From assembly GCF_018476525.1 (NCBI RefSeq), contig NZ_JAHCST010000012.1, positions 1 through 64,000 of the forward strand: a stretch of DNA of 64,000 bases, given 5' to 3'. The translations under genes and the position numbers were made by a program. The notes beneath the pieces were generated by a model that was not told where the DNA came from, searched no databases, and saw nothing but the letters and a program-made list of their open reading frames with translations. Of the stretch, positions 34,386 to 43,231 are shown in pieces. Source of the DNA: Acrocarpospora catenulata (GTDB taxonomy: Bacteria > Actinomycetota > Actinomycetes > Streptosporangiales > Streptosporangiaceae). Numbering within the stretch: position 1 is the first letter of the stretch; every line of letters begins with the position of its first letter.

Positions 34386-35720
34386 ATGCGCTTTGAAACC
34401 CTTCGCCGTGACTTCGGCGGCGACATCATCGAACCGGGAGCGGCGGAGTACGCATCGGCCAGTCGCTCGGTATTGGCTTCGGGCAGTCCGGCCTATGTTC
34501 TGCGGCCCAAGAGCGTCGGGGACGTGCAAGCAGGTGTCAGATTCGCCGCCGACGCAGGGCTGGTGTTGTCCGTACGAGGCGGCGGCCACGCCTTTCCGGG
34601 CTTCGGCACCAACGACGACGGCGTCGTGATCGACCTCAGCAGGCTCGCGAACGTCGAGATCATCGACAAGGAACGGCACCTCGTACGGATCGGCGGCGGC
34701 GCCACCTGGGGCCAGGTCGCGACCGCCCTGGCCCCCCACGGACTGGCGATCTCCTCGGGCGACACCAAGAGCGTCGGCGTCGGTGGGCTGACGTTGTCCG
34801 GCGGCATCGGCTGGAAAGTAAGGAAGTACGGCCTCGCGCTGGACAACGTGGTCGCCGCAGAGGTGGTCACCTCCGACGGAGAGGTCGTACGGGCGAGTGC
34901 GGGGGAGAACCCGGAGCTGTTCTGGGCGATTCGCGGTGGCGGCGGCAATTTCGGGATCGTGACCGCCTTCGAGTTCGCGGCACACCCGACGACGGACGTC
35001 TTCTACGGAAAAATCGCCTTCCCGGCAGCAGAAGCGGCCACCGTACTCCAGGGTTGGGCGGACTACCTCCGCACCGCCCCCGAAGAGCTCACCTCCATCG
35101 TGAGCTTCGCCAATCCCTTCGCCGGCGGCCCCGAAGCGCCGGTCGAGATCCAGGTCGCCTTCGACGGCGATGACCCGGAACTCGCGGCGCAGGCCATCGA
35201 CCCGATCCGCCGGCTCGGCACGATGATCGACGACGATGTCGCGCTGAAGCCCTACACGGACACGCTGGTGGACGGCGCCACCCCGCCGCCGGGCATCCAG
35301 CTCGTCACCCGAAGCGCCTTTGCCGACAAGGAATCGGTACCCGAGGTCCTTCGGATCCTTGCCCAGGTTGGGGCATCGGCAGGGTCACCGTTCATCGCCG
35401 TTCGCAGCGTCGGCGGTGCGGTGTCCCGCGTCCCCGGCGATGCCACTGCCTACGCGCATCGCCAGGCGGAGTTGATGTTCCTGACCACCGTCGCGGGTCC
35501 GCACCTGGTCGTCGAGGCCGCGCGTCCTGCGCTGGAAGCGATCTGGGCGAGACTCGCGCCCCACGTCAACGGCGCCTACGCCAACTTCCTCGCTACTGCC
35601 ACCGAGGAGGATGTCGCCGCGATCTATCCAAGGCAGACCTACGAGCGGCTCGCGGCGGTCAAGCGTCAGTACGACCCCGCCAATCTGTTCGCCAGCAACC
35701 ACAACATCCGGCCTCAGTAG
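34386..35720 (+). CDS. FAD-linked oxidase, BBE/PCMH family
   Basis: 444 aa. The PCMH FAD-binding domain contains VRGGGHAFPG with His68, the residue that attaches FAD covalently. In many relatives a Cys about 60 residues later makes a second bond (GTC motif); here the stretch is SSGDTKSVGVGGLTLSGGIG, with no Cys, so only single attachment is expected. The BBE domain ends with YDPANLFASNHNI. It probably oxidises an alcohol, sugar or specialised metabolite. Divergent from the ECF41 sigma gene. Confidence 0.92.
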   Translation: MRFETLRRDFGGDIIEPGAAEYASASRSVLASGSPAYVLRPKSVGDVQAGVRFAADAGLVLSVRGGGHAFPGFGTNDDGVVIDLSRLANVEIIDKERHLVRIGGGATWGQVATALAPHGLAISSGDTKSVGVGGLTLSGGIGWKVRKYGLALDNVVAAEVVTSDGEVVRASAGENPELFWAIRGGGGNFGIVTAFEFAAHPTTDVFYGKIAFPAAEAATVLQGWADYLRTAPEELTSIVSFANPFAGGPEAPVEIQVAFDGDDPELAAQAIDPIRRLGTMIDDDVALKPYTDTLVDGATPPPGIQLVTRSAFADKESVPEVLRILAQVGASAGSPFIAVRSVGGAVSRVPGDATAYAHRQAELMFLTTVAGPHLVVEAARPALEAIWARLAPHVNGAYANFLATATEEDVAAIYPRQTYERLAAVKRQYDPANLFASNHNIRPQ

Positions 35721-35863
35721 ACCTTGCGGACAAGGGAAAACCGTCCGAGGTGCCCCAGCCAAAATATCCGCGGTCGGCGGGCAGGGCCCTGACCTGCCGT
35801 GCAGCCAGCCATATATGCAGGTCGTGCGGCCCGATCCGGGGTGCGCCGTGGCAGTATCGGAGC

Positions 35864-36331
35864 GTGCAGGAGCAGCACTACACCGCCGAGAGCCAGCCGG
35901 GCGGACAAGGACGCATGTTCGTCCCCGTGCCGTTCGACCCGGACGCGGTCTGGACAGCCAAACCGGTCCATCACGTGACGGGCACGCTCAACGGGATGGG
36001 CATCCGCGCGGTGATCACCGAGCACCACGGGCAACGCGGTTTCCTGCTCGGCCCGGCCTGGCTGCGCTGCGGCCTGGAACCGGGCACGCAGGTGAACGTG
36101 GTGCTGGCGCCGGAGGGGCCACAGCGGGCCGATCTTGCCGAGGACCTCGCCGCCGCTCTGGAGGCCAGCCCGGCGGCGGGCGCCTTCTTCGACTCCCTCG
36201 CCCAGTTCTATCGGCGGGCCTATCTGCGCTGGATCGATGCCACCAAGGGCCGCCCCGAGGTGCGGGCGCAGCGGATCGCCGAGGTGGTCGGCCTGCTGGA
36301 GGCGGGGATCAAGCAGCGCCCCAGGACCTGA
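35864..36331 (+). CDS. YdeI/OmpD-associated family protein (DUF1905 plus bacteriocin-protection-like domain)
   Basis: 155 aa from GTG 35864. The N-terminal half (GTLNGMGIRAVITEHHGQRG to FLLGPAWLRCGLEPGTQVNV) fits DUF1905. The C-terminal half (FFDSLAQFYRRAYLRWIDAT, KGRPEVRAQRIAEVVGLLEAG) is the YdeI-type helical tail. Cytoplasmic; biochemical role unknown. Confidence 0.8.
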   Translation: MQEQHYTAESQPGGQGRMFVPVPFDPDAVWTAKPVHHVTGTLNGMGIRAVITEHHGQRGFLLGPAWLRCGLEPGTQVNVVLAPEGPQRADLAEDLAAALEASPAAGAFFDSLAQFYRRAYLRWIDATKGRPEVRAQRIAEVVGLLEAGIKQRPRT

Positions 36332-36822
36332 ACGGGGCTGAGAAGGTTATCGTGGGCGCCGATCATGCGCCGTCGTCGGCGATGTGCTGCAGCAGGTGCA
36401 GCGTCAAAAAGATGCGGTCCGTCACCGAACCCACCTTCCTAGCGCCAATTCCTGCACTCAGCCTCCTCAAAGGCCGGTCCACGCCGCTGTCCGGCCTACG
36501 CGGCATCTGCAAGGCCGCAGATTCCTGACCTGAAATATTCACGGTTCGGCGAGACATTCATACAGTTCGCCTGCTCGCCGGCCCGCCTCGTGCTTGACCC
36601 CTGCCGAGGGCCGGAACCACACTCCGCCGGAGTGTCACCCCTCCGCGCACCACGCGGTCGTCGCACCCGCGTGCCGGTCCATGCGAGCAATTGTTAACGC
36701 AAACAATCATGGGAGTAGCTCAAAGCCGAAAATGTTACCGATAACACGATCAAGGCCGACGCCGGAGACCGGTGCCGGGACCGAGAAGGCGCGGATCAGT
36801 ACCAGAGCCAAGAGGAGGAGAC
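36332..36822. other. Intergenic region with the xylanase promoter and operators
   Basis: No firm gene. On the minus strand a 20-codon ORF (36363-36425, VTDRIFLTLHLLQHIADDGA) with GGAAGGTGG upstream has a good start but no family. The right part carries two palindromes (36690-36707 and 36733-36746) upstream of the GH30 gene. Confidence 0.5.
36690..36746. promoter_or_regulatory. Two LacI/GntR-type operator palindromes upstream of the GH30 xylanase
   Basis: ATTGTTAACGCAAACAAT (36690-36707, arms ATTGTT/AACAAT) and TGTTACCGATAACA (36733-36746, arms TGTTA/TAACA) lie 77-133 bp before ATG 36823. Paired TGTTA/TAACA sites are typical of sugar-responsive repressors, consistent with induction by xylan products. 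Confidence 0.6.
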
Positions 36823-38508
36823 ATGACGCAAGATCAGAATAGGCCCGTGAGCAGTGAGCGAACACTGCTGAGCCGCAGAGCCGTCCTGACCACGATGGGG
36901 GCACTGCCGATCCTCACGGCCACGACCGCGGTCGTGGGTGCCCCGGGAGCCGCGGCCGCGACGGCGGTCATCGATCCCTCGGCGCTGCGGCAGACGATCC
37001 GAGGCTTCGGCGGCATGACCCACTCGGCCTGGATCGGCGACCTGACAGCCGCCCAGCGGGACACGGCGTTCGGCACCGGCGAGGGCCGAATGGGATTTTC
37101 CGTGCTGAGGATTCCCGTCCCGGAGAACCAGGCGGACTGGAGCCGTGATCTGGCGACGGCGCGGCGCGCGGTCGAACTCGGGGCGACCGTCATCGCGTCG
37201 CCGTGGAATCCCCCCGCCAGCATGGTCGAGACCTTCGTCCGCGGCAGCCAGACCAACGCGAGACGCCTCAGGTACAACATGTACGGCGCCTACGCCCAGC
37301 ACCTGAACGACTTCACCACGTTCCTGCGGAACAACGGGGTGAACCTCTACGGCATATCTGTGCAGAACGAGCCCGATTACGCGCAAGACTGGACGTGGTG
37401 GACTCCCGCCGAAATGGTCCGGTTCCTGCGGGAGAACGCCGGCTCGATCGGCACCAAGGTCATCGCTCCTGAGTCCTTCCAGTACCTGAAGAACATGTCG
37501 GACCCGATCCTCAACGACTCCGTAGCGCTCGCCAACGTGGACATCATCGGGGCTCACCTCTACGGCACGTCGTACGCGAACTTCCCCTATCCGCTGTTCA
37601 AGCAGAAGGGCGCGGGCAAAGAACTCTGGATGACCGAGGTCTACTACCCCAACAGCAGCGATTCGGCCGACCTCTGGCCCCAGGCGCTCGACGTGGGGGA
37701 GCACATCCACCGCGCCATGGTGGAGGCCGAGTTCCAGGCGTACATCTGGTGGTACATCCGGCGCAGCTACGGCCCCATGCGGGAGGACGGCCAGATCAGC
37801 AAGCGCGGCGCCATGATGGCGCACTTCGCCAGGTTCGTCCGCCCCGGATATGTGCGGATCGAGGCGACGGCGAACCCGGCCTCGAACGTCTACGTCTCGG
37901 CGTACAGGGGCGGTAACTCCACGATCGTCATCGTTGCGATCAACAAGGGGACCTCCGCGGTGAGCCAGCAGTTCACCCTGGCCAACAGCACCGCATCCAG
38001 TGTCACGTCCTGGCTGACCGACGCGACCAGGAACGTCGCGCCTCAGGGAACGACCAGCGTGTCGAACGGCTCCCTTACCGTCACGCTGCCCGCTCGAAGC
38101 GTGACGACCTTCGTGACCGGGTTGGGCAACAACCCCTCACCCACTCCTACGCCTACCCCCACGCCCACCCCGTCACCCAGCGGCGGCACCGGGACGTGCC
38201 GGGTCACCTACACGATGAACTCCTGGAACAACGGCTTCACCACCAACATCAGCATCACCAACATCGGGAACTCGACGATCAACGGCTGGACGCTGGTCTT
38301 CACCCTGCCCTCCGGCCAGAGCATCACCGGAGGCTGGAACGCCACCTACTCGCCCTCCAGTGGCCAGGTGAGCGCTCGCAACGTCAGCCACAACGCCACG
38401 CTCGCCCCGGGGGCCACCATCGACATCGGCTTCCAGGCCACTCACACCGGCAATACCGCCAAACCGACCGCCTTCACCCTTAACGGCATCCCCTGCATCG
38501 TGGCCTGA
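36823..38508 (+). CDS. Secreted GH30 glucuronoxylanase with CBM2 cellulose-binding domain
   Basis: 561 aa from ATG 36823 (GAGGAGGAGA just upstream). A Tat-type signal (LLSRRAVLTTMGALPILTAT) is followed by the GH30 barrel. RGFGGMTHSAW is the family's start, SVQNEPDY gives acid/base Glu183, and LWMTEVYYP gives nucleophile Glu272. A beta domain, a Pro/Thr linker (PTPTPTPTPTPSPS) and a ~100-residue CBM2 follow (CRVTYTMNSWNNGFTTNISI, paired Cys). Length and motifs fit subfamily 8 xylanases cutting glucuronoxylan. Confidence 0.93.
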   Translation: MTQDQNRPVSSERTLLSRRAVLTTMGALPILTATTAVVGAPGAAAATAVIDPSALRQTIRGFGGMTHSAWIGDLTAAQRDTAFGTGEGRMGFSVLRIPVPENQADWSRDLATARRAVELGATVIASPWNPPASMVETFVRGSQTNARRLRYNMYGAYAQHLNDFTTFLRNNGVNLYGISVQNEPDYAQDWTWWTPAEMVRFLRENAGSIGTKVIAPESFQYLKNMSDPILNDSVALANVDIIGAHLYGTSYANFPYPLFKQKGAGKELWMTEVYYPNSSDSADLWPQALDVGEHIHRAMVEAEFQAYIWWYIRRSYGPMREDGQISKRGAMMAHFARFVRPGYVRIEATANPASNVYVSAYRGGNSTIVIVAINKGTSAVSQQFTLANSTASSVTSWLTDATRNVAPQGTTSVSNGSLTVTLPARSVTTFVTGLGNNPSPTPTPTPTPTPSPSGGTGTCRVTYTMNSWNNGFTTNISITNIGNSTINGWTLVFTLPSGQSITGGWNATYSPSSGQVSARNVSHNATLAPGATIDIGFQATHTGNTAKPTAFTLNGIPCIVA

Positions 38509-38548
38509 CCGACAAGTACAACAACCGCGATCGGCGAAGCGCCAGGCG

Positions 38549-38574
38549 TGGCCCCTCCGACGACGGAGGGGCCA
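38549..38574. terminator. 11-bp perfect stem with ACGA loop after the xylanase gene
   Basis: TGGCCCCTCCG (38549-38559) and CGGAGGGGCCA (38564-38574), 40 bp past the stop; a strong terminator shape with no T-run. Confidence 0.82.
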
Positions 38575-38589
38575 CATCCGGAAAGAGGA

Positions 38590-39156
38590 ACTTTCTTGTC
38601 AGGGCCCGGCCGAGAAAGGCCAGTACTCTCTCCCAGGCGTCCCGGATCGCCGTGTCGTTCCCCTCGTGGGCCTCGTCGAAGAACCCGTGCGGAGCGCCAG
38701 GGTAGGTCACCAGTTCGTGGGGTACTCCCGCCTCGGTCAGCGCCGCGTCGAACAGGGCCACCTCGCTGGCTGGGACGCCCTCGTCCGCGCCTCCGAACAG
38801 GCCGAGGATCGGCGCCGCGAGTTCGGCCGCGTGCCGGGCACCCAGGTGGTGACGATCCAGGGGCGCGGAAACCGCGCGGAGGGCTCGCCGAGGCGCTGCG
38901 GGACGGGAACCGGCAGCGGAAGGCGCGGGGCGAGGGCGGGCAGCCAGGTGTGCTCCTTGCGCAGCAGCGCGTCGGCGGACTGCGTCGCCCAGGGCAACCG
39001 GACGGCGAGGTCGTCGCCGAGTCGCCATAGCTGGTTGTCCCAGCCGCGTGCGCCGAGCCTCACAGGATAATCGGCCAGGTCGGGGTGCTGGTCGCGCAGT
39101 AGATCCCGCACCAGCTCGGCGGTGATCTCGATCTCGGTGTGGGTCATGCGGATCAA
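38590..39156 (-). pseudogene. Chimeric remnant: aminoglycoside-phosphotransferase N-terminus joined to dienelactone-hydrolase C-terminus
   Basis: From ATG 39156 the frame encodes an APH-family N-lobe (ELVRDLLRDQHPDLADYPVR, WDNQLWRLGDDLAVRLPW, WIVTTWVPG). Near 38825 homology switches, in another frame, to a DLH C-terminus (ELAAPILGLFGGADEGVPAS, ELVTYPGAPHGFFDEAHEGN, DAWERVLAFLGRAL). Two unrelated genes appear fused by a deletion that removed the kinase catalytic loop and the DLH nucleophile. Neither half can be active. Confidence 0.75.
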
Positions 39157-39233
39157 CAGTAGTCAGATGACGACCGCCCATTCGTGATCTTGAGAAAGAT
39201 CCCCAGATCGAGGCGTCCGGAAGCCGTCGTGGT

Positions 39234-39905
39234 TCAGGTGTCCTTCAGGTGTGCCAGCGCACCGATCATGCGTTCGGCGATGTCCTCCGGCCATGGGAAG
39301 GCGCGGGTCACGGCGCGTTGGTGGGCCAGGCCGTGCAGGCCCAGCCACAGCGCGACCGCGTCGCTGAAGAGGTCGGTGCTGGTGGCTTGACCCGCGGTGA
39401 CGCAGTCGCCGAGGGCGTCGACGATGACCTGCATGGCCTCCATGCCCAGCCCGGTCATGTCGTCCTGGGTGACCGAGCCTTCGCTCAGGTTCGGGATCCA
39501 CAGGCCGCCGAACATGATGCGGTAGCGCCCGGGGTGCGTCTGGGCCAGGTCGAGGTAGGCCTGGCAGGCGGCGAGCAGCCGTTGCCGGGGGTCCTGGCCG
39601 CTGTCTTCCGCGGCCGCGCGCAGAGTTGTCGCGAGTTGGTCGAACTCCTGGCGTACGACGGCCAGCATGATGGCCGGTTGGTCCGGGAAGTGTGGGTAGA
39701 TCGAGGGTGCGGCGATCCCGATCCGGCGAGCGACTGAACGCAGGGTGATGGCGCGTTCGTCGCCTTCCTCGTCGAGCAGTTCCACCGCGGCGGCGATGAT
39801 CTCGTCGCGGAGCTTGCTCCCTTCGCCACGGCGGTTGCGTTTCCGGGTGGGTCCCGGTGCGGAGGACTCCGCCGTTTCGATGCTCTTCACACTGTAACCA
39901 TACAT
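39234..39905 (-). CDS. TetR-family regulator (WHG-type C-terminal domain)
   Basis: 223 aa from ATG 39905. The helix-turn-helix is LRSVARRIGIAAPSIYPHFP, and the C-terminal WHG-like domain contains HPGRYRIMFGG and ALWLGLHGLAHQRAV. It diverges from the oxidoreductase at 40000 across a 28-bp near-palindrome. The regulator just after that oxidoreductase (41048-41683) is a close paralogue, sharing RNRRGEG, ALWLGLHGLAHQ and related motifs. Confidence 0.92.
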   Translation of the reverse strand: MYGYSVKSIETAESSAPGPTRKRNRRGEGSKLRDEIIAAAVELLDEEGDERAITLRSVARRIGIAAPSIYPHFPDQPAIMLAVVRQEFDQLATTLRAAAEDSGQDPRQRLLAACQAYLDLAQTHPGRYRIMFGGLWIPNLSEGSVTQDDMTGLGMEAMQVIVDALGDCVTAGQATSTDLFSDAVALWLGLHGLAHQRAVTRAFPWPEDIAERMIGALAHLKDT

Positions 39906-39942
39906 CGCGAAGTTTATGGGTGTTACCTCTTGCGTCAGTAGA

Positions 39943-39970
39943 CTTACAGCCGTTACGTTACGGCAGTAAG
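39943..39970. promoter_or_regulatory. 28-bp near-perfect palindrome, TetR operator
   Basis: CTTAC-N-GCCGT-N-AC followed by its mirror GT-N-ACGGC-N-GTAAG; only four positions break symmetry. It is centred between the divergent TetR (39905) and MDR oxidoreductase (40000), the expected place for a TetR-type repressor site. Confidence 0.8.
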
Positions 39971-39999
39971 CAAACAGGCGAAGCCTTAGGAGGTACGTC

Positions 40000-41043
40000 A
40001 TGAACAGCACTGTCACCACCCGTGCCACGGAGATCGTCCTGCCCGGCGAGGTCGAGCCGGACGGCCTGCAGGTCCGGGTCCGCGATCTTCCGGCTCCCGC
40101 CGAGGGCCAGGTCGTCCTGCGCATGGACGCCACCGGCGTGTCCTTCGCCGAGCAGCAGATGCGCCTGGGCAAGTACTACGACCAGCCGCCGTTCCCGTTC
40201 GTACCGGGCTACGACGTCGTGGGCACGGTCACCGCCACCGGACCCGGTGTGGACCCGGCATTAAAGGGCCGCCGCTTCGCCGCGGTCATCAAGATCGGTG
40301 GGTGGGCCAGTCACCTGCTCGTCGAGGCCGGGGACCTGGTGCCGGTGCCGGACGAGGTGGACGCGGCCGCCGCGGAGACCGTGGCCGTCAACGGCGTCAC
40401 CGCCTGGCAGATGCTGCACCGCACGGCCAAGGTTCGCGCCGGCGGAACCATCGTGGTGCTGGGGGCCAACGGCGGTGTCGGCTCCATTCTCGTACAGCTG
40501 GCCCGGCACGCCGGGATCACGGTGATCGGCACGGCCTCGGCGCGCCACCACGAGACCGTGCGCGAGCTGGGCGCGATCCCCATCGACTACCGCCACCCGG
40601 ACATGTACCAGCAGATCCGCGAGCTCGCTCCCGAGGGCGTGGACGCGGTCTTCGACCACGTCGGCGGACCTGGGCTGGTGGAGTCGTGGCGGTTGCTGCG
40701 GCGGGGCGGCACGCTGGTCAACTACGGTACGGCGTCGAGCAAGAATGACAAGGGCAATGCCGCCCTGCCGGTGCTCAAGCTGTTCGGACGGTTGCTGGTG
40801 TGGAACTACCTGCCCAACGGCAAGAGCGCGCACTTCTACAACTTCTGGGCGGGCCGGCGCCGCCTGGCGGCCTTCCGCGCCCGGCTGAGCAGCGACCTCG
40901 CCCAGGTGCTGCGACTGGTGGCCGACGGCATCGTGACCCCGCGGATCGCCGCGCGGGTTCCGCTCACCGACGCGGCCGGCGCGCTCGCGCTCGCCGAGTC
41001 CCGTACCGTCTTCGGCAAGGTCGTCATCGTCCCCGAGGCGTGA
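40000..41043 (+). CDS. Medium-chain zinc-independent NAD(P)H oxidoreductase (quinone oxidoreductase-like)
   Basis: 347 aa from ATG 40000 with TTAGGAGG upstream. The GroES-like N-terminal domain has FPFVPGYDVVGTV; the Rossmann domain has VVLGANGGVGSILVQLARHA (about residues 150-169) and DAVFDHVGGPGLVESWRLLR. The Cys/His/Glu zinc ligands of alcohol dehydrogenases are absent, so it fits the quinone-oxidoreductase branch. Probably induced by electrophilic or quinone-like compounds via the flanking TetRs. Confidence 0.9.
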   Translation: MNSTVTTRATEIVLPGEVEPDGLQVRVRDLPAPAEGQVVLRMDATGVSFAEQQMRLGKYYDQPPFPFVPGYDVVGTVTATGPGVDPALKGRRFAAVIKIGGWASHLLVEAGDLVPVPDEVDAAAAETVAVNGVTAWQMLHRTAKVRAGGTIVVLGANGGVGSILVQLARHAGITVIGTASARHHETVRELGAIPIDYRHPDMYQQIRELAPEGVDAVFDHVGGPGLVESWRLLRRGGTLVNYGTASSKNDKGNAALPVLKLFGRLLVWNYLPNGKSAHFYNFWAGRRRLAAFRARLSSDLAQVLRLVADGIVTPRIAARVPLTDAAGALALAESRTVFGKVVIVPEA

Positions 41044-41047
41044 GGCC

Positions 41048-41683
41048 ATGCGCCGTGCCGGCGCGTCGGCGCCGGCCCACCGGGCACGCAACCGCCGGGG
41101 TGAGGGCGCCCGCTTGCAAGCTGACATCCTGACGGCGGCGACCGGCCTGCTCGACCGGGACGGCGAGCGCGCCGTGACCCTGCGGGCCGTAGCCCGCGAG
41201 GCCGGGATCACCGCCCCCTCGATCTACCTGCACTTCCCCGACCAGCCGGCCCTCCTGCTCGCCGTGGTCCGCGCGGCCTTCGCCGAACTGGCCCGTCGGC
41301 TCGAGGCGGCCGCCGTGGGGGAGGATCCCCGGCAGCGCCTGTACGCCGCCGGCCACGCCTACCTCGACTTCGCCGCCGCCCACCCTCGCCGCTACCGCGC
41401 CATGTTCGACGCGGCATGCCGCCCGATCGACCTCGATGCGCGCATCCTGCGACTCTTCATCGGTCTCCTCACCGACTGTGCCGACGCCGGGCACTCGACC
41501 AGCACCAACCCCAGCGCCGACACGATCGCGCTGTGGCTGGGCCTGCACGGCCTGGCCCACCAGCAAAGCGTGATCCCCGGCTTCCCCTGGACAACCGAAC
41601 TCGTGCCGCGCGTCGTGGCCTCGCTGGCACACCTCACCCCGAACCACCCACCTGACCCGATCCTTCGGAGGTCTCCACCATGA
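41048..41683 (+). CDS. TetR-family regulator paralogous to the one at 39234-39905
   Basis: 211 aa, 4 bp after the oxidoreductase stop, so co-transcribed with it. The helix-turn-helix LRAVAREAGITAPSIYLHFP differs by few residues from its paralogue's. The C-terminal domain again has HPRRYRAMFDA and ALWLGLHGLAHQQSV. Two related repressors bracketing one enzyme gene suggests dual or cross-regulation. Confidence 0.92.
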   Translation: MRRAGASAPAHRARNRRGEGARLQADILTAATGLLDRDGERAVTLRAVAREAGITAPSIYLHFPDQPALLLAVVRAAFAELARRLEAAAVGEDPRQRLYAAGHAYLDFAAAHPRRYRAMFDAACRPIDLDARILRLFIGLLTDCADAGHSTSTNPSADTIALWLGLHGLAHQQSVIPGFPWTTELVPRVVASLAHLTPNHPPDPILRRSPP

Positions 41684-41806
41684 ACACCACCGCGGGCGAG
41701 GTCGACAACCGCTCCGATCCGGTCCCACCTCATGTGTTCGGTGTCAGTAATGCCAGCAGTGCCGTGATGAGGGCGATTCCGGCGGCGACGGTCAAGGCGA
41801 CGTTAT
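41681..41806 (+). CDS. Short ORF at the 3' end of the TetR gene, probably the 5' stub of a lost gene
   Basis: ATG 41681 overlaps the TetR stop region and starts MNTTAGEVDNRSDPVP, a plausible protein N-terminus. After about position 41729 it runs antisense through the MFS gene and soon stops. The natural reading is that the third gene of the TetR/MDR operon was cut off where the MFS module joined. Confidence 0.3.
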
Positions 41807-43121
41807 AGCCGTGTACGACGTCGACCCCGTGGCTGGTGGTGGCCGCTACGGTTGCCAGCGCGGCGAGGCCGATCGCGCCACCCACCTGGCGGGACATGTT
41901 CACCAGCCCGGAGGCTAGACCCGCGTGAGCGGGCTCGATTCCCGCAGTGGCAATGTGGGCGACAGGCATGGTCATGACACTGATTCCGGCAGCCCACAGC
42001 ACAGTCGGCCCAAGGATGTGCATGACGTATTCGGCCTGCACGGGCAGCGTCGCCATCCACAGCAGCCCGGCCGTAGTCGTCACCGCCCCGCCGATGAGCA
42101 CTGTTCGTGCGCCGAGCTTGGCCAGCATCGTCTTCGATGCGATGGCACCCGAGGTCACGACCACGCTCATCGGTAGCAGCGCCAGCCCGGTCAGCAGCGG
42201 GCCGTAGCCCAGCACCTGCTGCTGGTAGACCGAGAGGAAGAACAGCGTCGCGGTCATGACCGCGCCGATGAGTGCCATGATCGCGTTTGCGATGATGACG
42301 TTCCGGCGCTTGAAGACGGCGAGCGGGATCAGCGGGACGCGGCTGCGTCCTTCGATGACGACGAAGAGGCCGAGCAGTGCCGCGGCGGCAACCAGTGCGG
42401 TCACCACCGGTGGCGATCCCCACCCGTGGGTGGTGACCTGCGAGATTCCGTACACAAGCGACCCGGTGCCGAGTGTCACGGTGCCGGCGCCACGAAGGTC
42501 GAAACCGGTTCGACCAGCGGTGGGGGCCGGTTGCAGCAAGCCTGCCGCGGCAGTGAACAGGGCGACTCCGACAGGGACGTTGACGAGCAGCACCCAGCGC
42601 CACCCCAGCGTGTCGGTCAGTATTCCGCCGAGCACCAAACCCAAGGCACCCGCGGATCCCGATGTGGCGCTCCAGATCGACAACGCATGCGTCCTACGGC
42701 GAACGTCGGTGTGCGTCAATGTGATCAAGCTCAGGCTGCATGGCGCGATGGCCGCTGCTCCCACGCCCTGGAGCGTGCGTGCCGCCAGCAGCAGCCAGCC
42801 CTGATGGGCAAGCCCACCGACCAGGCTGGCCAGGGTGAACACGGCGAGCCCGGCCAGGAACACCCGCCGGTGTCCGAGCTGGTCGGCCATGCGCGCCGCG
42901 ACGAGCAGCAGGCCGCCGAAGGTGATGAGGTAACAGTTGACCAGCCACTGCTGATCGGCGGCCGACAGTCCGAGCCCTGTCTTCATCTGCGGCAGGGCCA
43001 CATTGACGATCAGGCTGTCCAGCACGACCATGACCTGCGCGCCGCACGCGACAGCGAGAACCGAACCCAAGCGACTGCCAGGTCTGGCGACCGGGGGCAC
43101 CTCGTGGTAAACAGTGTTCAC
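41730..43121 (-). CDS. MFS drug efflux transporter, DHA2 (EmrB/QacA) type
   Basis: 463 aa from GTG 43121; the frame extends further upstream but without similarity. Motif A-like loop RMADQLGHRRVFLAG, QWLVNCYLITFGGLLLVAAR, motif C region GLVLGGILTDTLGWRWVLLVNVPVG and about 14 hydrophobic helices match DHA2 proton antiporters. Divergent from a TetR at 43232, which likely represses it. Confidence 0.92.
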   Translation of the reverse strand: MNTVYHEVPPVARPGSRLGSVLAVACGAQVMVVLDSLIVNVALPQMKTGLGLSAADQQWLVNCYLITFGGLLLVAARMADQLGHRRVFLAGLAVFTLASLVGGLAHQGWLLLAARTLQGVGAAAIAPCSLSLITLTHTDVRRRTHALSIWSATSGSAGALGLVLGGILTDTLGWRWVLLVNVPVGVALFTAAAGLLQPAPTAGRTGFDLRGAGTVTLGTGSLVYGISQVTTHGWGSPPVVTALVAAAALLGLFVVIEGRSRVPLIPLAVFKRRNVIIANAIMALIGAVMTATLFFLSVYQQQVLGYGPLLTGLALLPMSVVVTSGAIASKTMLAKLGARTVLIGGAVTTTAGLLWMATLPVQAEYVMHILGPTVLWAAGISVMTMPVAHIATAGIEPAHAGLASGLVNMSRQVGGAIGLAALATVAATTSHGVDVVHGYNVALTVAAGIALITALLALLTPNT

Positions 43122-43231
43122 CACGGGAACGGTAGGCGTCCTCGCTCCTCCCGTCAATCGGACGCTCTGGTGCTCTGGACAACGGACATCGCCGCGTCGG
43201 CCTGCGGCTGATCGCTGCGGCACTAGGCTCG

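Noticed and set aside
38160-38200. Short tandem PT repeats as possible CRISPR-like or regulatory repeats
   Set aside because: They encode the Pro/Thr linker between GH30 and CBM2. No repeat-spacer array exists anywhere in the window.
41684-43231. Plus-strand open frames across the MFS gene
   Set aside because: Antisense shadows without start signals or family similarity.
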